From positions 1-44,807 of the forward strand of contig NZ_CANTZW010000033.1 of the NCBI RefSeq assembly GCF_947855115.1: a stretch of DNA of 44,807 bases, given 5' to 3'. Below, in pieces: positions 40,123 to 44,807 of this stretch. The stretch's first letter is position 1. Each line of letters starts with the position of its first letter. The notes beneath the pieces were generated by a model. That model saw only the letters and a list, made by a program, of their open reading frames with translations, did no database searches and was not told where the DNA came from. The position numbers were made by a program, and so were the translations under genes. The DNA comes from an uncultured Parabacteroides sp. (GTDB lineage: Bacteria; Bacteroidota; Bacteroidia; Bacteroidales; Tannerellaceae).

Positions 40123-40596
40123 ATGAAGATTGGATTGATTGTGATTGGTAAGACGGATGCCGGTTATTTTGTGGAAGCGATCAATGAGTATAAAAACCGC
40201 TTGGTGCATTATATACCCTTTGAGATGGAAGTCATACCGGATATAAAAAACGCGAAGAATCTCTCTGAGGCACAACAAAAGGAAAAGGAGGGCGAATTGA
40301 TTTTAAAGGCCTTGCAACCCGGTGATTATTTGGTGCTGCTGGATGAGAAAGGAAAGGAGTTTACCTCCATGCAATTTTCTACCTATCTGGAAAAGAAAAT
40401 GCATGCGGTTCCGAAACGCTTGGTGTTTGTGGTAGGGGGGCCTTATGGTTTTAGCGAGGCCGTATATAAAGCGGCGTCGGAAAAGATCTCGTTGAGCAAG
40501 ATGACTTTTTCCCATCAAATGATCCGCTTGATTTTCATCGAGCAAATCTACCGGGCGATGACGATCTTAAATAACGAGCCTTACCATCACGAATAG
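40123..40596 (+). CDS. rlmH: 23S rRNA pseudouridine-1915 N3-methyltransferase RlmH
   Basis: RlmH is a SPOUT-class enzyme that methylates pseudouridine 1915 in helix 69 of 23S rRNA on the assembled ribosome. The 157-residue protein has the family start MKIGLIVIGKTDAGYFVEAI, the motif DYLVLLDEKGKEF, the SAM-binding knot FVVGGPYGFSEAVY, and the ending SHQMIRLIFIEQIYRAMTI, then YHHE. Length is typical. It is monocistronic and followed by a bidirectional terminator that also serves gdx on the other strand. Confidence 0.96.
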   Translation: MKIGLIVIGKTDAGYFVEAINEYKNRLVHYIPFEMEVIPDIKNAKNLSEAQQKEKEGELILKALQPGDYLVLLDEKGKEFTSMQFSTYLEKKMHAVPKRLVFVVGGPYGFSEAVYKAASEKISLSKMTFSHQMIRLIFIEQIYRAMTILNNEPYHHE

Positions 40597-40608
40597 CCGT
40601 ATCGTTTT

Positions 40609-40644
40609 ACGAGAGTAGTCTCACGAAGACCACTCTCGTTTTTA
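40609..40644. terminator. Bidirectional terminator between rlmH and gdx
   Basis: ACGAGAGT and GTCT (40609-40621) pair with AGAC and ACTCTCGT, leaving a small bulge and a short loop. Plus-strand T-runs follow, and AAAACG on the left gives a U-tract to the minus strand. Confidence 0.85.
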
Positions 40645-40651
40645 TCCTCTG

Positions 40652-40972
40652 TTAGTGAACAAGTTTCAAGCCGACAATCCCTATTAATATCAACGATAAA
40701 AATAGTAATCTGAATATATTGGCAGAATCATGAAACAATAAAATCCCTAGAATGACGGCTCCTACACCTCCGATTCCGGTCCAGATCATGTAAGCTGTAC
40801 CCATCGGGATACTTTTTTGGGCGAGATATAAGAAATAACCGCTCAAGCCCATAGACAAAACAGATAAGACGATGAATCCGATAGCATATCTGGGATACAT
40901 ATTAGAGAGTTTAAAGCCTAACGGCCAGCCGATCTCAAATAACCCGGCAATAATTAACAGAATCCAAGCCAT
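40652..40972 (-). CDS. gdx: SMR-family guanidinium exporter (Gdx/SugE type)
   Basis: A 106-residue small multidrug resistance protein with four membrane helices. The essential membrane glutamate is in LLIIAGLFEIGWPLG (E13). SIPMGTAYMIWTGIGGVGAV and GIVGLKLVH match the SugE/Gdx branch closely, which exports guanidinium with proton exchange, rather than the broad-drug EmrE branch. It forms dual-topology dimers in the inner membrane. It lies 12 bases after aroC on the same strand, with no guanidine riboswitch in the short gap, so it seems to be expressed with aroC. Confidence 0.92.
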   Translation of the reverse strand: MAWILLIIAGLFEIGWPLGFKLSNMYPRYAIGFIVLSVLSMGLSGYFLYLAQKSIPMGTAYMIWTGIGGVGAVILGILLFHDSANIFRLLFLSLILIGIVGLKLVH

Positions 40973-40984
40973 ATAGAATTAGTC

Positions 40985-42061
40985 TTAAAAGTTTTCCCGT
41001 GTCTTTTGAATCAATAAATAATCCAACAAAGTCATGGCAGCCATAGATTCGACGATAGGCACCGCGCGAGGCAATACACATGGGTCATGGCGTCCGCGCG
41101 CTTTTAATATCGTATCCTCTCCTTCCATGTTGACGGTCTCCTGTTCCATCAGGATCGTAGCGACCGATTTAAACGCTACCCGGAAATAAATGTCTTGCCC
41201 GTTGGAGATCCCTCCTTGTATGCCGCCGGAATGGTTGGTACGGGTGTTGATATGTCCGTTATCATTGAAAAAGCGGTCGTTCCGTTCCGACCCGCGATAA
41301 AGGGCGGCATCGAATCCGTCTCCATACTCGAATCCCTTTACGGCGTTGATCGTGAGCATCGCATGCCCCAATGCCGCATGTAATTTCCCGAACACAGGCT
41401 CTCCCAATCCTACAGGCACTCCTTTCGCCACGCAGGTAATAACGCCCCCGATCGTATCTCCCTGTGATTTGACCTCGGCGATCAATGCTTCCATCTCAGA
41501 GGCGGTCTTCGGGTCTGGGCAACGCACGGCGCTCTCTTCCGTCAGGCTTAGATCATAATCCCGGTAACTACCGGCTAATTTGATCGGGCCTACCTGCGAG
41601 GTGTAAGCTTGGATCTGTATACCATATCGCTTGAGGACGAGTTTGGCGATAGCCCCGGCCACGCAGCGGGCTATTGTCTCGCGTGCGGATGAACGTCCGC
41701 CTCCGCGAGGATCACGGATTCCATATTTCGTTTGATATGTATAATCTGCGTGAGAAGGACGGTAAACCGTTTTCATGTTATCATAGTCCGAGGAGTGTTG
41801 GTTCTTGTTCCAGACAATGAAGCCTATCGGCGTTCCTGTTGTCTTTCCCTCGTAGATACCGGAAAGAAACTGTACTTCATCATCCTCTTTACGGGGGGTC
41901 GTGATGCGGGATTGTCCCGGTTTACGACGGTTCAGCTCTTGCTGGATAAATGCCGTATCTAACTCGATCCCGGCCGGGCATCCATCGATCACGCCACCGA
42001 TACCGGGGCCGTGCGATTCGCCGAACGATGTTAGTCTATAAATATTACCAAAAGTATTCAC
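40985..42061 (-). CDS. aroC: Chorismate synthase
   Basis: AroC converts EPSP to chorismate, the last shared step to aromatic amino acids, using reduced FMN. The 358-residue protein shows the three family signatures: GESHGPGIGGVIDGCPAGIE near the start, RPSHADYTYQTKYGIRDPRGGGRSS in the middle and the C-terminal RHDPCVLPRAVPIVESMAAM. It starts at a GTG (42061); no in-frame ATG lies just upstream and the family N-terminus MNTFGNIYRL matches this start. A heptamer-repeat palindrome lies nine bases before the GTG. The gdx gene follows. Confidence 0.96.
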   Translation of the reverse strand: MNTFGNIYRLTSFGESHGPGIGGVIDGCPAGIELDTAFIQQELNRRKPGQSRITTPRKEDDEVQFLSGIYEGKTTGTPIGFIVWNKNQHSSDYDNMKTVYRPSHADYTYQTKYGIRDPRGGGRSSARETIARCVAGAIAKLVLKRYGIQIQAYTSQVGPIKLAGSYRDYDLSLTEESAVRCPDPKTASEMEALIAEVKSQGDTIGGVITCVAKGVPVGLGEPVFGKLHAALGHAMLTINAVKGFEYGDGFDAALYRGSERNDRFFNDNGHINTRTNHSGGIQGGISNGQDIYFRVAFKSVATILMEQETVNMEGEDTILKARGRHDPCVLPRAVPIVESMAAMTLLDYLLIQKTRENF

Positions 42062-42070
42062 CGCTTTGTC

Positions 42071-42159
42071 TAATTGAAAATTGAAAATTGAAAATTGAGA
42101 ATCGAAAGCCGATGATTAGGCACTTCTCCTAATTTCCAATTTTCAATTCTCAATTTCCC
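42071..42159. repeat. AATTGAA heptamer palindrome before aroC
   Basis: The left arm (42071-42107) repeats AATTGAA as successive heptamers with small variations (AATTGAG, AATCGAA). The right arm (42130-42159) is its imperfect complement (CAATTTTCAATTCTCAATTT). The centre contains a further ATTAGG/CCTAAT stem. It fills the gap between slyD and aroC, and the left arm ends nine bases from the aroC GTG. Confidence 0.8.
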
Positions 42160-42164
42160 ATTAT

Positions 42165-42740
42165 TTAGTGGCATCCGCCACAGCCACAACCACCTTCGTG
42201 GCTATCGCCGCAACCACTGCCGCAATCGTCGCAACCGCAACCACATCCACCTGTGGGAGCCGCGAACGCCGCGATCTCTTCTGCGGTTGGTTCATGCACA
42301 TCGATTACCTCGCCACTGAAATGCAAAGTCTCGCCGGCCAACGGATGGTTGAAATCCATTACCACGATATCGTCCTTCACTTCCAGAACGGAACCATTCA
42401 TGCGGTTACCGTTAGAATCCATCATCGGGACGGTGTTGCCTTCCTTGATCATCTCGGCATCGAATTTACCGTCTACCTCGAAGATATTTTTCGGAAGATC
42501 CAATACGTGCTCTTCGTTATATTCGCCATAAGCCTCGTTCGGCTCGATGGAGAAATTGAACGTGCCACCTACTTCCAGCCCGTTTAAGGCCTTCTCGAAC
42601 GCCGGAAGCATCATGCCTGTTCCGTAGATGAATTTTAGAGGAGCCTCGGCCGTCGCTTTTTCCATTAACTCACGTTCTTCGCCTTCGCCAACGTTCAGGT
42701 CGTATGTAACCGCAACGTATTTGTTTGCTGTAATTTTCAT
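42165..42740 (-). CDS. slyD: SlyD-like FKBP peptidyl-prolyl isomerase
   Basis: A 191-residue cytoplasmic prolyl isomerase and chaperone. The FKBP domain is split by the insert-in-flap domain: VAVTYDLNVGEGEE, then PLKFIYGTGMMLPAFEKALNG, the inserted chaperone part, and FNHPLAGETLHFSGEV. The last 27 residues are a metal-binding tail (CGCGCDDCGSGCGD and the rest) with ten cysteines and two histidines, similar to SlyD, which donates nickel to hydrogenase. Whether nickel or another metal is handled here is not known. A TATCTTTG promoter box lies 35 bases upstream. Confidence 0.93.
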   Translation of the reverse strand: MKITANKYVAVTYDLNVGEGEERELMEKATAEAPLKFIYGTGMMLPAFEKALNGLEVGGTFNFSIEPNEAYGEYNEEHVLDLPKNIFEVDGKFDAEMIKEGNTVPMMDSNGNRMNGSVLEVKDDIVVMDFNHPLAGETLHFSGEVIDVHEPTAEEIAAFAAPTGGCGCGCDDCGSGCGDSHEGGCGCGGCH

Positions 42741-42775
42741 TTGTCTTGTATTTTTAATATGTATAGAAATGCTCG

Positions 42776-42783
42776 CAAAGATA
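42776..42783 (-). promoter_or_regulatory. Promoter -7 box for slyD
   Basis: Minus-strand TATCTTTG, an exact TAnnTTTG match, 35 bases before the slyD ATG. It ends just after the aminotransferase gene stop. Confidence 0.6.
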
Positions 42784-42788
42784 CGATT

Positions 42789-43964
42789 TTATTTCTTATC
42801 CACCGCCTTTTTGAGTGCCTTCATCGCTTTATCCAGTACGGAGCGAGGGCAACCGATGTTTAAACGCATGTGGCCTTCTCCCCCCGGACCGAATATGCTT
42901 CCCTCGTTCAGCGCTAAGCCGGCTTTGTCTTTGAACAGGTGTACGAGTTCTTCCTGGCTTAATTTCAGATCCCTGCAATCCAGCCATACGAGGAAGGATG
43001 CTTGGGGTTGGTAGACTTTTATTTGGGGGAGATATTGTTTCATGAACTCTTCCACGAAGCGTACATTCTCCATGATATACATTCGCATTTGTTGCAACCA
43101 TTCGGCGCCATATGTGTAAGCGGCGGTTGTCGCCGTATAAGCGAAAATCGTTCCATCGCCAAACTCTCCGGCCTCGAGGAAAGAATAAAACTCTTCCCGG
43201 ATACGGTCGTTGGGCACAATGGCGTAGGAAGTCACGATACCGGCGATGTTGAATGTCTTGCTCGGTGCCATGAAGGTCACGCTACAAGAGGCGGCGGTAT
43301 CCGATACGGACGCGAACGGATAGTGTGTATATTGAGGATAAGCCATTTCCGCATGGATCTCATCGGAGATAACCAAGATATTATGCTTGGCGCAAATCTC
43401 GGCCAGTCGGACTAAAGCTTCCTTTTTCCAGACGATTCCACCCGGATTGTGAGGGTTGCAGAGGATCAACACCTTGCATTTATCATCTATGATAGATTCA
43501 AGATGCTCGAAATCCATCTCATAGATACCGTCTACCATCTTTAGCGGATTATAAACGACTTCACGTTTCATTTTCTCCGGCACGATGCGGAACGGGTGAT
43601 AGACCGGGGGTTGTATGATCACCTTATCTCCTTTTTGCGTAAAGCATTGGATGGCGAAAGCGATTCCCTTTACGATTCCCGGGATGTAACTGAGCCATTC
43701 CCGTTGTAGTTTCCAGTTATATTTATAATGTACCCAATTAATAATGCTTTCGTAATATTCGTCGGAGCCGAATGTATAACCGAAGACCTCATGCTCGCAA
43801 CGTTTTTTCAAAGCGTCTACGATAAAGTCTGGTGTACGGAAGTCCATATCCGCGACCCAAAGTGGTATCAGATTCTCGTCACCGAACATCTCTTTCAGGC
43901 GGTCGAATTTCACGCAATTCGTACCCTGCCGTTCGATGACCTCATCAAAGTTGTAATGTTTCAT
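42789..43964 (-). CDS. PatB/MalY-type PLP aminotransferase (probable C-S lyase)
   Basis: A 391-residue fold-type I PLP enzyme of the PatB/MalY branch, which cleaves cystathionine and related C-S bonds. Characteristic segments are LIPLWVADMDFRTPDFIVDAL, VKGIAFAIQCFT, ILCNPHNPGGIVWKKEAL (PLP contact), ISDEIHAEMAYP (Asp and Tyr of the PLP site) and APSKTFNIAGIVTS, which holds the PLP-binding lysine. The C-terminal part (GPGGEGHMRLNIGCPRSVLDKAM) has the substrate-carboxylate arginine. An ATG at 43979 would add five residues; the one at 43964 is more usual. Cystathionine beta-lyase is the best guess, but aminotransferase activity is possible. Confidence 0.9.
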   Translation of the reverse strand: MKHYNFDEVIERQGTNCVKFDRLKEMFGDENLIPLWVADMDFRTPDFIVDALKKRCEHEVFGYTFGSDEYYESIINWVHYKYNWKLQREWLSYIPGIVKGIAFAIQCFTQKGDKVIIQPPVYHPFRIVPEKMKREVVYNPLKMVDGIYEMDFEHLESIIDDKCKVLILCNPHNPGGIVWKKEALVRLAEICAKHNILVISDEIHAEMAYPQYTHYPFASVSDTAASCSVTFMAPSKTFNIAGIVTSYAIVPNDRIREEFYSFLEAGEFGDGTIFAYTATTAAYTYGAEWLQQMRMYIMENVRFVEEFMKQYLPQIKVYQPQASFLVWLDCRDLKLSQEELVHLFKDKAGLALNEGSIFGPGGEGHMRLNIGCPRSVLDKAMKALKKAVDKK

Positions 43965-44004
43965 GTCTTTAATTAACAATCAGTTTCTTAATAGTTTTTG
44001 GGGT

Positions 44005-44012
44005 CAAACTTA
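44005..44012 (-). promoter_or_regulatory. Promoter -7 box for PatB-type gene
   Basis: Minus-strand TAAGTTTG, an exact TAnnTTTG match, 40 bases before the ATG at 43964. Confidence 0.55.
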
Positions 44013-44120
44013 CATAAAAAACTGCGATTTTAAAGTAAAATATATATAAAGATAATGTTTTTGCAACCAGGGTATGTGCAAGATGTTAATATTTGAGTTT
44101 TTGAGAAGGGATAGCGATAA

Positions 44121-44372
44121 GTTTTGCCGTATAAAGTAACCATATATTTTACCCGGGATGTCTCTATATCAAGACGCAAATCATCCGGATTTTGAAAGGT
44201 TACAAAATGTCATAATGTTATTACTGCTTTTCGTAGAGGAGGTATTTCGGGGCGTAGGGAATGGTTACGTGAAAAAACGCGAGCATTTGATAGTTGGGTG
44301 AATCAATATTGTATCAAACAGGAAGATTTGCTTTCTTATTTCTTTGTTTTGGGGGGGTGTATGCGTCTATAG
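44121..44372 (+). pseudogene. Possible decayed gene remnant
   Basis: A single frame reads LPYKVTIYFTRDVSISRRK, then an in-frame TGA (44193-44195), then KVTKCHNVITAFRRGGISGR and further coding-like sequence to a TAG at 44370. A second frame starting at the ATG 44158 overlaps it (MSLYQDANHPDFERLQNV). Base and residue use look protein-like in both parts, but I recognise no family. A G7 run at 44351-44357 lies near the end. It is a weak call; it could also be chance. Confidence 0.25.
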
Positions 44373-44788
44373 GTCGTATTACAAGGAGAGTTTGTGTGTA
44401 ATAGTTATTCTAGAAATGTGCTTCTCGTAGTTTGTTCTAGCATGAATTATACCGGATTTGGCTTTGAATTTAAGCGGAATTCGTTTGAATATTAACAAAA
44501 TTTAGTCTGATAGTAGATGAAATTTCTTCCTTATGTTCTTCTGGATACTCCCTTATGTTTTTCTCAGAACAGTATAGTGTATTTTTATACGCTTGTTTAT
44601 GGCATAAAGTGGTTAATAAATGTTTTATTTCGTATTTGTTTGTGTCTTTTTTTGCGCTAGAATGAGACTTTTTAAAAGATGCCTTGTTATCAGAAAGCTT
44701 ATTATTTGATTAAAATGCTATTATATATAGGCTTTGGGTGACATTTGTTCGAGAGCGTTGATAGGGTAGAGAACTTTTAAAACTCAAT

Positions 44789-44803
44789 AGTTCCCGCGGA
44801 ACT
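44789..44803. repeat. Perfect short palindrome at window edge
   Basis: AGTTCC and GGAACT are perfect inverted six-base arms around CGC. Such inverted repeats can be operators or the edges of invertible DNA, but only one copy is visible here. Confidence 0.35.
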
Positions 44804-44807
44804 AAGT

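Larger units (their letters stand above)
43965..44807. other. AT-rich intergenic DNA with no intact gene
   Basis: About 840 bases without an intact gene. It holds the PatB promoter, a possible gene remnant (44121-44372) with a G7 run, and a small perfect palindrome at the right edge (44789-44803). No tRNA, repeat array or terminator was recognised. Part of it may be the upstream region of a gene beyond the window. Confidence 0.7.

Noticed and set aside
40973..40984. Guanidine riboswitch before gdx
   Set aside because: Only 12 bases separate aroC and gdx, which is far too short.
44789..44803. Invertible promoter edge
   Set aside because: Only one inverted copy is visible and no adjacent invertase or promoter is seen; kept only as a low-confidence repeat.

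Overview
The window looks like a chromosomal stretch of a Bacteroidales bacterium, most likely a Parabacteroides-type gut species. Support at order level is strong. There is a fused lpxC/fabZ gene, many start sites lie downstream of the Bacteroidetes -7 box TAnnTTTG, Shine-Dalgarno sequences are scarce, and several families are typical of the group (DUF4783, the TPR/PD40 protein, the FloA-NfeD pair). The genus is an inference from the overall gene content.

Bases 1 to about 6,560 are mobile DNA. All genes there read on the minus strand. They are a regulator with a zinc ribbon and four excisionase-like helix-turn-helix units (5470-6345), a tyrosine recombinase (4237-5352), an unidentified two-TM protein (3065-4057), an excisionase-like HTH protein (2592-2966), a frameshifted RepA-like ATPase (1551-2586), and then two tandem recombinases of a different type (201-1334 and 1-197, the second cut by the window edge). 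The order int, orf2, orf2x, orf3 resembles the integration/excision module of NBU-type mobilizable transposons. The primase and mobilization genes expected next are absent, and the tandem recombinases stand in their place, which suggests a degraded or composite element. The intergenic DNA holds several organised repeats: a two-part 52-bp repeat in front of two of the genes, helically phased AATCATACT copies inside an inverted repeat, and paired direct repeats near the chromosomal junction.

From about 6,560 to the right edge the DNA is core chromosome. Successive blocks are mnmE with a DUF362 ferredoxin-like protein; an AAA/DUF4143 ATPase; a nitroreductase; a nucleoside phosphorylase; a TPR/PD40-nfeD-floA operon; ttcA-like with DUF486; miaA with a pRiA4b-ORF3-like gene; the lipid A operon lpxD-lpxC/fabZ-lpxA; purM-prfA-pyrF; a glucosaminidase with LysM repeats; a methyltransferase; cdd; a phospho-sugar mutase; an M23 peptidase; an EEP-family hydrolase with a beta-helix lipoprotein; pepD; a small membrane protein with an OmpH/Skp-like protein; divIC with a membrane protein; dnaX; DUF4783-nadC; rlmH; aroC-gdx; slyD; and a PatB-type aminotransferase. 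Common themes are tRNA/rRNA modification, envelope biogenesis and nucleotide metabolism. The last 840 bases hold no intact gene.

The most interesting signals are four. A run of nine A residues in dnaX lies exactly where slippage in either direction would end the protein after the gamma-like part. Two heptamer-repeat hairpins sit within ten bases of the start codons of dnaX and aroC. The mobile region carries a two-part 52-bp repeat beside an unusual four-HTH regulator. A degenerate 23-bp tandem repeat abuts miaA.
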